From Ulota crispa (taxonomy: Eukaryota > Streptophyta > Bryopsida > Orthotrichales > Orthotrichaceae), in assembly GCA_963920765.1 (NCBI GenBank), contig OY987242.1, positions 11,310,789 through 11,374,788 on the forward strand: DNA of 64,000 nt, read 5' to 3'. The notes beneath the pieces were generated by a model. It searched no databases. It saw nothing but the letters and a program-made list of their open reading frames with translations, and was not told the DNA's origin. Position 1 is the stretch's first letter, and each line of letters opens with the position of its first letter. Made by a program: the position numbers and the translations under genes. Below, piece by piece: positions 51,448 through 63,031 of the stretch.

Positions 51448-52370
51448 TTAACCCATTACTGCCCGGTTGACCACTTTTGGGTTGATTTTGGTACTCCGTG
51501 CTTCTTGTCATCTTTGTTCTATTTAATTTGCAAAAACACATAACGTAACGGAGTTGGGGGTTTAGCTTGTGCTCCTACTGGAACAAATTGCAAAACAAAG
51601 CATAAAGAAACACGGTAGCTATGCGTGTTTTACATATGAAGCTGGGGATCTCATACGGGTATAACAAATGAAATACTAACTTAGTGCAAATGTGACGTGG
51701 CCCCAAAGCCCACATATTGCACCCAAAGTATCCAGTGCTAACTCTTTAGTAGTTGTGCAAAAGGTTATTTAGAAGTTCTACTTGTGGCATATTTCAACTA
51801 CAACATTGCATATTCCATGAAATCTTAGGCTCCAAAGGTTTGCAATGCTAAATGCGAGACCTTGTACCTTAAATGATACCCAATGTAGATGATATTGACC
51901 AATCAGATTTTGTGGAAACATATTCCATGCATGATGTATTCAACCGTATATGTGTGGCCACGTTTGTATTCTTCCAATGCTCAATTTCACAAATCATGCC
52001 GTGAAATGCACATATTGACTCAAATTTTGTATTTTTTTAGAAGTGCAGTAACCTAGAATGGGACAATAGCCTTTACAAATTTCACAACTATCAAAAGTTT
52101 CAATTGCACAATTGACACTAATTAGTTAGAGTGTCTCACGTTTTTGCACAACAAGTTTTTTTGGATCATCAAGCTTCTCACAATCCTCACGTGAAATTGT
52201 TCCGATATATCAAACATTTTTTTATATTCATGTTGCCAAAGTTCATAGCTTTGATATGTCCAGTCTGATCTACTTTTAGAAACACAAATTTTGTCCTTAA
52301 ACGTGTTTTGCATACTGTATAGTGAAAATTTGAGGTGCCCCCAAATGGCTGACGGTCTCTTAAGGGCTAA
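51448..52370 (+). mobile_element. Possible TTAA element, about 920 bp
   Basis: TTAACCCATTACTGCCCGGT at the left, and GACGGTCTCTTAAGGGCTAA as a diverged inverse at the right. Length fits the 900-950 bp class. The match outside the terminal 8 bases is weak. Confidence 0.45.
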
Positions 52371-54265
52371 ACTAACTTTAATCGATCATATTTCTCAATC
52401 CATATAACTAAATTTCACAATGTTTTTAACATCTCTCTTTCTAAGTAAATTTAATGCAAGAACCTATGGTTAGATTTCTAAAAGACAAAATGAAATGATT
52501 CTCAAGATCGAAGGCTACAAATAGCAATTTCGACGATTCTTTTTGAGAAAAAAATGGACTTGATATTTTATGAGTTATTGCAGCCTATGGCATTCGGATG
52601 GTTTTAGAACATTGAATGTAATGATTCCAAAGCATTTTTTCATCCCATTCTTAGCTGTTTGGATGGAAGTTGCTGTTGGTGTTGCTTTATCTAATGTTGA
52701 AATTCTTCGCGATTACATGGATGATTCTACAGAAGTAGAAAAAAACTTATAAAATCTGTTTATAAAATCCGATATTTCTAATCTAAATTCTGATTCTGCA
52801 TCAAATTTCAGGGTTTCACGTGGACTTAAGCATGTTAACAAAAATTATTTGTTCGGTAAAACTTTAAATAAAGAATTGTTTTCAAATCATGTTGCCCAAA
52901 AAAATGAGGGATTCTAAAAATGGGCTAATTTTGATGAGCCATAAGCTTTTTGTCAAAACATTATTTTAAAATATTTAAAAAGGTTAAACATCTCTTCAAG
53001 TCTAGTTTTTATTTTGAATTACTTTTATGGAACAATTCTTAGTAACAAAGTGATATATCGATAGCTTGGGTGTCATATGTCAAAATCTATAGTACAGAGT
53101 CTAGTATGGTGTGTTCTATTCTTTTGACTAAAAAAATGTTCTTTTTCGATATAATATTTGCTCTAAAGTGGTTAGCAAACATTTGTGGAGATTTAAAATG
53201 AGAGCAGAATTTTGTGTTTTTTGTAATTAATATGATTTTCTTGCAATTCAAAATTTACAAAATCACGTGATTTTTTTTAGTTCGAATAAAGCACTCATTA
53301 CAAAAGTTTTAAATATACACTCAATCAATTGTACTGTGGCTCAAATGAGCATTACTACATATCTTTTGCCAGTTTACTGATACTTGCTTACAAATCCTAT
53401 ATTTCCTACACCAATGCTCTATTTTGGATTAGTTTATAAACGTTTATTTTTCACCTATAGTTTCCAAAGTCATCTTTTTATAAGGCTAGTATTTAAAAAC
53501 ATTACAAAATATTTTTACTACCACAATGTCTTCTTATAATGTCTTCTTATATTGATCGATGACCTATACATGTCATATTTGCCCATCAAACCTATGATAA
53601 ACAAAGTATGTAACAAGTGACCATAAGTTTTGTTCCTTCAAGTACAACATTGTAGCAAGATCTCCAAGCTGCATTCTCCATATTAAAAGTCACATTAGAA
53701 AGTTTCAAGCTATTTACATGGTTTCAAATTCTTAAATACATGGACTTTGGTCACTATATGTATCTACCATGTTCTAAATTCAAAACCTTATAATCCCGTC
53801 ATTCTAAAGAAGTGATTGTATGAACATGATATAGGCTTGCTTCAAAGTCTTCTAAGTAATTACAAGCGCGTCTTTCTCCTAGGAGTTTCTAAAGTAGGAC
53901 TCAAAATTCTTGAGGTTGGAGTTCCATGTGGTTGTGTAGGAGGCAGCAATTATGTCCATAAAGGCTGTTGGGTTCAAATAATAAACTTGGACGGATAACA
54001 TGGGTAAAAAATATTATTTGTTCAAAGAAATCAAACCAAATCATAAATGCATCTATATGACCATATAAACACCTCGCTTATTTTGCCAAACCATATATAA
54101 GCACTTCCACAATCATCATGGTTTGATATAATTGATTATATCAAAGAGTGTTAGTAAGCCTTTTATGTCAATAAATACTTATATCCAAAGGATCAAATTC
54201 AGGAACCCTTGTCACAACTAATTTTCACTAAAAGTGGAGTTTTGGAGAAGAGCCCCAAACCAAAT
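52371..54265. other. AT-rich stretch; nothing recognised
   Basis: About 1.9 kb with only short open frames and no definable repeat ends. Probably decayed transposon DNA. Confidence 0.4.
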
Positions 54266-54632
54266 TTAACCCCTAAACGTTGGGTTGCTCATTGTGATTG
54301 CAACTCTATAATAGTTTAAAATGGTGTGGCAAGTGCTTACTCAATATAATAAAGTTGACATTGCATGTTGCCCTCATGAAAATTGCTAGAAGAGCAACAT
54401 GGGACCTCACATCGTGTTCATGAATCTTCTCACAATTTGGGTGACCTAAAACTATGAGTGCATTTGGTAACATTTGATTTTGCCTTCCACGATGGAGCGT
54501 GTGTTTAGGATCACCTCTAAAGATAAGAAAGATTTAAAAAATCTGATGAAAAACAAAAAATTTCCATCCTAAGGAGATTTTTTTTTTGTTATGCAAGAAC
54601 AAAAAACGCCCTCTTAGGCATTTAGGGGTTAG
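54266..54632 (+). mobile_element. TTAA element, 367 bp, CATTTGG/GTCCCA family, copy 1
   Basis: Ends TTAACCCCTAAACGTTGGGT and CTTAGGCATTTAGGGGTTAG. Interior blocks (GCCCTCATGAAAATTGC, GGGACCTCACATCGTGTTC, GAATCTTCTCACAATTTGGG) match 55324-55692 and, inverted, 63032-63365. Confidence 0.75.
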
Positions 54633-54645
54633 TGGACTTTGTAAG

Positions 54646-54964
54646 TAAGGTAGGAGCACCCATAAGTGACAAAATAAGGATTTTGAACATGATGACTATC
54701 AATAAACATCTAGCAAATTATAGGATCCTATTAGGAACAGAAATATTAACAAGTTTGCCCTTTTGAATGTACTACTTGGATACTGTGAGAATAAGCTATG
54801 AATTTTTAAAAAGCAAACTGCCATTGCACCCATAACCAACGCTAAGGTTTCATGTTCACATGTTGTACATCCTTGTAATTACATCTATTTACTTCCACAG
54901 ATTTTCCAAGATTTTAGAGGTGACAGATATGGGGACACTAACGCTTATGGGTGTTCCTACCTTA
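54646..54964 (+). mobile_element. MITE of the TA / AGGTAGGAGCACCC family, most regular copy
   Basis: 319 bp, ends TAAGGTAGGAGCACCCATAA and TTATGGGTGTTCCTACCTTA, perfectly inverse over 20 bases. The interior aligns with 2699-3016, 29103-29421 and 36224-36534 throughout. Confidence 0.9.
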
Positions 54965-55323
54965 ACACTTGAATGCCGAAGGGGACAAAAATCATCCCTT
55001 GCAAATACACTAGGCCAATGTTTTTGTTTGGGGCAATAAATTGCCATAAAGCTACAAAAAATTTGAGGAGCCTAAAATTAGCACCAAAACCAGTGAAAAC
55101 ATTGAGTGTGATTTGCCAAAAGCTGTCAGAATTCACCAATGCAGGGACTCCTTTTGCCCCCCTTTTCCCACATGACACTCCACAATCATTGTTTTTAGAT
55201 ATCATTTTGCACTAAAAAGTTGGGGATTGTGTGTAGACTTCACCAAAAAATAAATGAAAGAAGCCAGATTTGCACACAAAAAAAGGCAATTGCCAAATTC
55301 AGCACCAAACACAAAATTCCAAT

Positions 55324-55692
55324 TTAGCCCTTAAAGGATGGATGGATCACCGTGATCTACCTTGCCTGTAGCAGTCTATAGTATTTTTGCACATGGACAC
55401 TAGTAGTATTGCTTCAAAAAGTTGGAAAAGTCAACAGTGCATGGTGCCCTCATGAAAGTTGCAAAAAGGATAGCTTGGGACCTAACACCATGTTTCTGAA
55501 TCTTATCACAATCTAAGTTACAAAAGAATATGAATGCATCTCATGAGGTAATATTTTGCCTTTCATGATGAACCATGTGTTTATGGTCACTTTTGAAAAA
55601 AAATCAAATGAAAAATAACTTTTTTTGGAATCACTTAATATTTTTTCAGAATCAAGGTATGTTTTTTGTCCTCCTAGACGTTTGGGGGGTAA
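55324..55692 (+). mobile_element. TTAA element, 369 bp, same family, copy 2
   Basis: The left end TTAGCCCTTAAAGGATGG and right end CTAGACGTTTGGGGGGTAA are degraded. Interior matches copy 1 (GCCCTCATGAAAGTTGC, TTGGGACCTAACACCATG, ATGAATGCATCTCATGAGG). Its last four bases (55689-55692) are the first four of the next element. Confidence 0.72.
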
Positions 55693-56608
55693 CCCCTAAA
55701 CGACCAAAGAGCCCACTTTGGGCTTTATGAGAACTCAGGCAGGCTCTATTGATTTCATAATTTGGAACTTTTTCAGGTTTTTTTAGGATGGATGCTACTC
55801 ATCATAATCTACGTGTGAAGCTTTATTTCATGTCATTCCGATAAGTAATGCAAAAGTTAGTAGGTTTTTTCAATTTCAATGTCAAATCGGGCAGCAAAAA
55901 TTATATTCTAAATTTTTTTAATTTTTAATTTATAGAATTGTATAGGTTGATACCTACTCAAAAAAAGTTGAATCACCCAATTCCAAATAACAAGGTAAGA
56001 GTTAAAAGGAGTTTTATTTTGCAAGCAATGAAGGTAGGAAGAGGGTAGAAAAAACATATAAAGTTATCTTTTACTCTCAATTTTGAAAATTTTCAAATGA
56101 AAATGAAAACTAAAGTTACTAATTGTTTGTTAAAGCATTCTCACCATTGGGATTAACAATTTTCAAATTCTTCCAAAACTTATTGGCATATTAGTTATAT
56201 CTTTCAGTCATCAATACCTTTCACTTTACAATTTTTGTAAAAATGAATCCAAAGTTTCTTTTGGTTAAATTTATTTATATATGCTTTCAACCCATTTTTT
56301 GACATATTGCAAAAATTGCATAAGAAATAATACATATGTGTTTTTTTCTAAAAAGTTTGAAAATCAAACTTTCACCTTTTGGAAGGACTAGAAAAGCCTA
56401 CATTTTGAAGTTTAGGCACATTGATATTGCAATTGGTGGGGATATTCATTCTCAAATTTTGGGACAATGTACTTATGCAAGTCAACCAAAGGATCCTACG
56501 GTTGGATTTGTTAAAAGTAAGTTTCAATGAAGATTTTGACCTTGCTTTGAGGACTAGTATTTTAAAGCAGTTTTGTGCCTCTAAACACAAAAGAATTTTA
56601 GGGGTTAA
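55689..56608 (+). mobile_element. TTAA element, 920 bp, uninterrupted copy C1
   Basis: Begins GTAACCCCTAAACGACCAAA (GTAA for TTAA) and ends AAGAATTTTAGGGGTTAA. C2 at 61075-62868 is the same element with an extra 871-bp palindrome. From 55693 to 56471 C1 and C2 differ at one position only; from there to the right end they differ at about eight. Non-coding. Confidence 0.88.
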
Positions 56609-57111
56609 AATAAAAATTTGAGGTTAGTTCTTTAAACTTATGTATAGGTGGGAAGCTTTGAATTGTTCAATTCTAATTGATGAGATAAAAGTTATGAGAA
56701 GTTTTAGTTTGCAAATAGGCATAGTTTTGAGATTTTTTGCACCTACCCGCAAACTAAAACCTCTCATAACTTTTATCTCATTAGTTAGAATTGAATGATT
56801 CAAAGCTTCCCACCTATACATAAATTTAAAGAACTAACCTCAAATTTTTATTTTAAAAAATTAAAAATTTAAAGAAGTTTTAGGCTACACGCCGAACTAA
56901 AATTCTCATAAACTCATTTTTAAATTCTTCAATAAGAGTTGGAAGGAGATAAAAATTAGATGCCCACATAGATTTTTGAATTCCTCATCTTCCATAAAAA
57001 TTTCAAAAAATTACACAAAATAATTTAGCCATAAGTTCATGCCCAAAATCCCATATGTCCCTCGTAGGGACAAGTGATCCTTTAGGGATTAAGTGGTCCT
57101 TTAGGGGTTAA
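56609..57111. mobile_element. Fold-back TTAA element lacking its outer left arm
   Basis: An inverted repeat folds about 56745: TAGGTGGGAAGCTTTGAA and GTTATGAGAAGTTTTAG against their complements. The right arm continues to a TTAA end (GTGGTCCTTTAGGGGTTAA), while the left arm stops where C1 ends. The last 20 bases occur twice in tandem (GATCCTTTAGGGATTAA, then GGTCCTTTAGGGGTTAA). Arms match the intact fold-back at 58796-59512. Confidence 0.7.
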
Positions 57112-57598
57112 GTATATGATGAACACGGGAATTTCCAAAGGTGGCCATAAATGATTTCTCAATTATCGACAGATGATTGGTCATAAAGGAAGCGCCCCTG
57201 AATGCATGGGCATGCATGCGTGAATTTGCCTACTTACTTCTCCAAAAGCGTACCTTCCAAAGGGCAGTGTGTGTCCTGGCCTGGATCGTATGAACCTTCC
57301 TTTTACTCTTGAAAACCCACTTTTGCATATAAGATTTTACTTTTAATAGTAGTTGGCACTGTAACAGCAATGATACCACTGCTGAGAATATGGCAACAAA
57401 TGCAAATGCTCACAATCTGCACACCAGCAAGGCTCCCATAATAAATATCATGAACCCCATGCATGCAGATGGGGTGCCGTCGGCTCCATAGTACAAAGCA
57501 GCCAAAGGCAGGGTAGTGGAGACACGTGGAGGCTTGCTGGAGAGTGTAGTCCCTCACCACCCCAGGTGTCTCAAAATACAGGGGACAGGGGAGAAAAA
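57112..57598. other. GC-richer unique stretch; no gene recognised
   Basis: 57180-57590 is clearly less AT-rich than its surroundings and contains a - strand frame of 85 codons (57303-57560) with many Cys and Ile but no known domain. It could be an old gene fragment. Confidence 0.35.
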
Positions 57599-58206
57599 TG
57601 CTACACCAAATAGTGCATTTAGGTTACCCCACACTATTTTTTTTTTACCTTTTACACTATTTAAATATTTATAGAGATTACATTAATTTTTGTCAATAAT
57701 TATTATGATAAACAATGGAAGAAGCAAGCAAAGGTTGGGTGCAGCAACAAGCGCCAAAGCGAGGGAGCAAGGAAGTTGGAACTTTAGACAAAACTAGGAA
57801 TTACTATAGCATAAAGATAGTTGCATGCCCCTCCAACATAACATTCAGTAGCACAACTGTGAGCTGCCCTGTAGGGTGTGGAATATTCCAAACCATTCCA
57901 TCCATGGGATGGGATGGTTGTATGAAATGGTGTGGAATATTCCACACCCATCTTTAGTTATGGGGACACTTGGCTGAATTTGTCAGAGAGTTTATGAAAG
58001 AGAAGCTCAGTTCAGTGCACATACGTCAATGTGAGGGGCCCATCCATGCCAAAAAAATAATAATAATTTGTCAAGATGAAGTTCATGGATGATACTTGAA
58101 GAGAGGGAAAGGCAGCCTCTCTTCATGCTACTGAATGTTATGAAGTGACCAAGTGTGAGTCACGAAGTAAGTTTGCCAAGGTAAATGCACTATTTGATGT
58201 AAAATG
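57599..58206. mobile_element. CACTA-like MITE, copy B, interrupted by a CATAACATTC MITE
   Basis: The left end CTACACCAAATAGTGCATTT and right end GGTAAATGCACTATTTGATG match the ends of 16854-17160. Removing the nested 57837-58142 element and one 2-bp duplication leaves about 300 bp, equal to copy A. Outer limits are approximate. Confidence 0.65.
57837..58142 (-). mobile_element. CATAACATTCAGTAGC MITE, copy 4 (nested)
   Basis: 306 bp in reverse orientation to copies 1-3, with the family blocks GTGGAATATTCCACACC and GAGAGGGAAAGGCAGCC. AA lies outside both ends. The empty site in copy A (CTTCCAAGTGGG, 17068-17079) shows that exactly AA was duplicated. It carries a second, partial GTGGAATATTCC block near its left end, giving an internal inverted pair. 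Confidence 0.88.
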
Positions 58207-58795
58207 CAACTAAATTTTAGGAAGAATCAGCATTTAGTGTTTTGTTAACCGGTTGCAATTGCAAAAAAACCAATTGACACTTGAAACTACCTAATGAAAA
58301 ACAGGTCTAGTTTTTCAAAGGTATTGATTACAGCTTTCGTTTTTCTTATACTAAAAATATAGAAAATTTATAGGAAATTCCTGGTGCATGCCCTTGGAAA
58401 TTGATTGAAAATTTTAAAAAAGGCTAGATTTTAGTTGGTGAAACTAAAATTTCTCCCCAAATGCTATTTGCAACTATTATCTCAAAATAATAATAGCTCT
58501 TAGAGATTGCACTTCATAAACCATCTTTGCATATTTGGAAATGGAAAATACTAAATCTCACATTGGACCTTGATGATTGCGACACCTTATTTGTGGGGCT
58601 AGGGCGAAAATATTTTACTTTTCCACGTGCTGGAAAATGAATTTTCTTAAGAATTTTCGATTGAAGAGATATCGTTTTGAGACTTTTAACTTCACATTTG
58701 AATTTAAAGACCGTGCTTTTAATCTAGGAATCTTGTAAGGGAATAACAATGACCACCATAAACAGAGGGGCAAATTCCTATTTTTATCCTTGTTC
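58207..58795. other. AT-rich spacer; nothing recognised
   Basis: No bounded repeat was seen. The - strand frame 58615-58833 runs into the next element and has no known domain. Confidence 0.35.
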
Positions 58796-59512
58796 TTAAC
58801 CACTAAAGGACCAAGCCCTCTTTTTGGGAACAAATGGGATTTTGGGCATATACCTATGGTAAAATTACTTTGTGTGGTTTTTTGAAAATTTTATGGATGA
58901 TGGGGAATTCAAAGATTTATGTGGGCATTTAATTTTTTTTTCATTCTGACGTTTATTGAAGAAGTTTAAAATGAATTTATGGAAAACAGGCAAGATTGGG
59001 CAGCCCAAAAACTTCTTTAAAAATTGCATTTAAAAAAAATAAAAAATGTGAAATAGGTTCTTTAGATTTATATATAGGTGGGGAGCTTTGAATCATTCAA
59101 TTTTGATTGATGAGATGAAAGTTATGAGAAGTTTTCGTTTGCGCGGAGGTGTGGTTTCTCTCAAAACCACACCTACCCGCAAATGAAAACTTCTCATAAC
59201 TTTCATCTCATCAATCAAAATTGAATGATTCAAAGCTCCCCACCTATATATAAATCTAAAGAACCTATTTCACATTTTTTATTTTTTTTAAATGCAATTT
59301 TTAAAAAAGTTTTTGGGCTGCCCAATCTTGCCCATTTTTGGAAATTCATTTTTCAATAAATGTCAAAATGAAGAAAAATTAGATGCCCACATGGGTATTT
59401 GAGTTCCACACCTTCAATAAAATTTTCAAAAAATCACAAAAAATAGATTAGCTATAGATACATGCCCAAAATCCATTTGTCCCTGAGGGGACAGTTGGTC
59501 CTTTAGGGGTAG
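58796..59512. mobile_element. Intact fold-back TTAA element, arms about 350 bp
   Basis: Starts TTAACCACTAAAGGACCAAG and ends TTGGTCCTTTAGGGGTAG. The whole 717 bp is one inverted repeat with its centre near 59155 (GGTGTGGTTTCTCTCAAAACCACACC). Each arm corresponds to the left part of the 955-bp elements at 15170 and 60083. The right TTAA is degraded. Confidence 0.85.
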
Positions 59513-60082
59513 CAAAGTTTTTGCCTTGGCGCTATGCACAAGATGTTAGAGTTATTAAGTCATTGCGAATTTTGGCAAAACCCTTTGAAAATATGGAGAA
59601 ATCAATTCTTGAAGAATTGAAAGTCCAACTTCCATGTTGCACGAGAATTAGCCATTGTGGTTAAAATTTCCCAAATTTGAAAAACTCAAATCTTTGAGAA
59701 TTTCCATGTCTTTGACGAGAAACTTGCCTCACCATAATTTCCAATTTCTATTATTTTCTAGCACACTTCCACATATGATTATGTAACTTGATTTGCATTT
59801 CCTCACTTTTCTAATTCCTAACCACCATGGATGTCAACCCTAATCACAAGATTGTTGTGGAATTTTATAGTAGCTTTATGATATTCTATGTTCTTCTTTT
59901 TCCTTTCTTTCAAATGATGTCAAAGTTCGTAACAAGATATAAAATTAAAAAGTTAAACCTTATAAACAGTTAAAGAATAAAATTATGCAACTGAATTCAT
60001 GTAAATGAATTCAGCTTGAAGACATAATGATGGCCTAATAAAAATTACATGTAACTACAACTTCTTGATTTGTAGATCAATC
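59513..60082. other. AT-rich spacer; nothing recognised
   Basis: No coding sequence or bounded repeat was seen. Confidence 0.35.
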
Positions 60083-61017
60083 TTAACCCCTAAAGGACCA
60101 TTGTCCCTTCGGGGGACAGGTTTGACTTTGAGCATGTATCTATGTCTAGACTACTTTGTGTGGTTTTTTGAAACTTTTATTGAAGGTGGGGAATTCAAAA
60201 ATCTATATGGGCATCTAATTTTTTCTTCAATCCAACATTTGATGAAGAAGTTGTGCATGAATTTATGAAAATTTGGGGAGCGCTGCACGTCTGGGCAGCT
60301 CAATTTTTTTTTAATTACATTTTTTTAAAATAAAAATTTGAAATTGGTTCTTTAGATTTTTTTATAAGTGAAAAGCTTTGAATCATTCAATTTCAATCAA
60401 TGACAAGAGAGTTATGAGGAGTTTTTGTTTGCAAGCAGTTATGGATTCTCTACTCTAAAATAAACTTTGAAGTCCTTTATTTTACTCAACTTTTAATATT
60501 TTGGAAAAAAAACTAAACTGAAGGGAGTAGATTGTTTATCACAACATTATAACCATTGGGATTTGCATTTTCCATTTCAATAATTAAATTCTTAACAACT
60601 TAGTGTTTTGACTCATTGTCTACCTCTTTATACTTACTATTTTTTCCCATGTGTTGTATACTTCCGATTGATATGAAAATTCTCCCACACATACCTAATT
60701 TTCTCTCCTACATGGAACAAATAAAGTGCAATTTTGGGTACAGCAATTTTTTTGTTATAAGAGTGGTCAAAGACTTCTGGAATATTTGAGAAGCATGGAA
60801 AAATACCTTTTTTTTTCACTTTAGATGTAAATATCTCACTTTTCTCCATCTGGAATGAGCCGATATTTTTCCCACAAGTACCTCTTCTAGTTTGGGGCAA
60901 GATCCTACGGTTGGATTTCCTAAAACAAAACACAAATTTCCTTTTTACTAAACCTCTTAGAAGTGGCAGTTTTTAGTGATTTTCACAAAAAATAGGGCTT
61001 GGTCCTTTCGGGGTTCA
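60083..61017 (+). mobile_element. TTAA element, 935 bp, sibling of 15170-16124
   Basis: Left end TTAACCCCTAAAGGACCATT and right end GGCTTGGTCCTTTCGGGGTTCA; the right bounding tetranucleotide is TTCA. Block order is that of 15170-16124, including GGCAAGATCCTACGGTTGGA and AGTGGCAGTTTTTAGTGAT near the right end. Non-coding. Confidence 0.78.
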
Positions 61018-61074
61018 AATAATGTAATGTTTTGAGACTAACAATTGACTCCAAATATAGTTTTCAGCGCAAGC

Positions 61075-62868
61075 TTAACCCCTAAACGACCAAAGAGCCC
61101 ACTTTGGGCTTTATGAGAACTCAGGCAGGCTCTATTGATTTCATAATTTGGAACTTTTTCAGGTTTTTTTAGGATGGATGCTACTCATCATAATCTACGT
61201 GTGAAGCTTTATTTCATGTCATTCCGATAAGTAATGCAAAAGTTAGTAGGTTTTTTCAATTTCAATGTCAAATCGGGCAGCAAAAATTATATTCTAAATT
61301 TTTTTAATTTTTAATTTATAGAATTGTATAGGTTGATACCTACTCAAAAAAAGTTGAATCACCCAATTCCAAATAACGAGGTAAGAGTTAAAAGGAGTTT
61401 TATTTTGCAAGCAATGAAGGTAGGAAGAGGGTAGAAAAAACATATAAAGTTATCTTTTACTCTCAATTTTGAAAATTTTCAAATGAAAATGAAAACTAAA
61501 GTTACTAATTGTTTGTTAAAGCATTCTCACCATTGGGATTAACAATTTTCAAATTCTTCCAAAACTTATTGGCATATTAGTTATATCTTTCAGTCATCAA
61601 TACCTTTCACTTTACAATTTTTGTAAAAATGAATCCAAAGTTTCTTTTGGTTAAATTTATTTATATATGCTTTCAACCCATTTTTTGACATATTGCAAAA
61701 ATTGCATAAGAAATAATACATATGTGTTTTTTTCTAAAAAGTTTGAAAATCAAACTTTCACCTTTTGGAAGGACTAGAAAAGCCTACATTTTGAAGTTTA
61801 GGCACATTGATATTGCAATTGGTGGGGATATTCATTCTCAAATTTTGGGACAATGTACAGTCCGGTACCCGGTTCTTATGAATTGCTAGTTTGAGCTTGT
61901 GAGCTTTTTGGTTTAGGCATGGAGTACAATGGGTCCATTTTGGTAGGAAAAAATATTAATGCATCCTTATGCAATGTCAACCAAGTATACTAAATTTTAG
62001 GTCCTAAAAACCAAAACTCCATTTTTGGTGAATTATATTGCAAGAAATTCATGGTTTTACATGATTATTTATTGAAAAATATTGGTGATGAATTTTTGAG
62101 ATTTTATTCCATGGATATGTAGGAAGCATCCATACACTCATCTCCCATGCTAAAAAGAACCCCCTTAAGTAACAAAACTTTGAGCTACAAAAGATTCAAT
62201 GAAACTTGTGATAGGCCCAAATTTTGTAAAATATATATTTTTGTTTTTCAACTAGCTTTTCATCAAGTAAACAAAGCATGATGTTTAGAGATACAAACTT
62301 AGTAACAATATTTGAGTCAAACAACAAAATTTGATTTTCAAAGAAAAACATGTATTTTACAAAATTTGGCCCTATCACAAGTTTCATTGAATCTTTTGCT
62401 ACTAAAATATTTGTTACTTAAGGGGGTGGTTTTTAGTATGGGAGATGTGCATATGGATGTTTCCTACATACCCATGGAATCAAATCTCAAAAATTCATCA
62501 CCAATATTTTTCAATAAATAATCATGTAAAACCGTGAATTTCTTGCAAAACAATTCACCAAAAATGGAGTTTTGGTTTTTAGGACCTAAAATTTGGTAAA
62601 CTTGGTTTACATTGCATCCTTATGCAACGATATTTTTTCCTACCAAAATGGACCTATTGTACTCCATGCCTAAACCAAAAAGCTCACAGGCTCAAACTAG
62701 CAGTTTGTTAGAACCTGGTACTCAACTAAACTTGTGCAAGTCAACCAAAGGATCCTATGGTTGGATTTGTTAAAAAGTAAGTTTCAATGATGATTTTGAC
62801 CTTGGTTTGGGGACTAGTATTTTGAAGCAGTTTTGCGCCTCTAAACACAAAAGAATTTTAGGGGTTAA
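61075..62868 (+). mobile_element. TTAA element, copy C2, interrupted by an 871-bp palindrome
   Basis: TTAACCCCTAAACGACCAAA to AAGAATTTTAGGGGTTAA with TTAA at both limits. Without the nested element and a 2-bp duplication it is 921 bp, one base longer than C1. Confidence 0.88.
61858..62728. mobile_element. Long palindromic (fold-back) element nested in C2
   Basis: 871 bp whose two halves are inverse copies about 430 bp long, centre near 62290. Left outer part CAGTCCGGTACCCGGTTCTT, then GCTAGTTTGAGCTTGTGAGC; the right part mirrors it through GTACTCAACTA. Comparison with C1 shows the empty site TGTACTTATG, so the target duplication is TA (right copy AA). Open frames in both halves are mirror images and not genes. 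A TA target allows a Tc1/mariner-type origin, unproven. Confidence 0.85.
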
Positions 62869-63031
62869 TGTTTTTATATCTTTATCTTTATTTATTTCTT
62901 AATAGAAGGTCAAATGTGAGATTTGAAGTTAAATTATTCAAATGTGTCTTCTTAAGAAATTGAAGTGAAAAGTCCACCTATTGCAAATTTATAACAAGTA
63001 AACGTCAAATAGAAGTTTTGTGAAGCTCTTT

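Noticed and set aside
62196-62521. Two similar open frames on opposite strands
   Set aside because: They are the mirror halves of the palindromic element, which explains their similarity.
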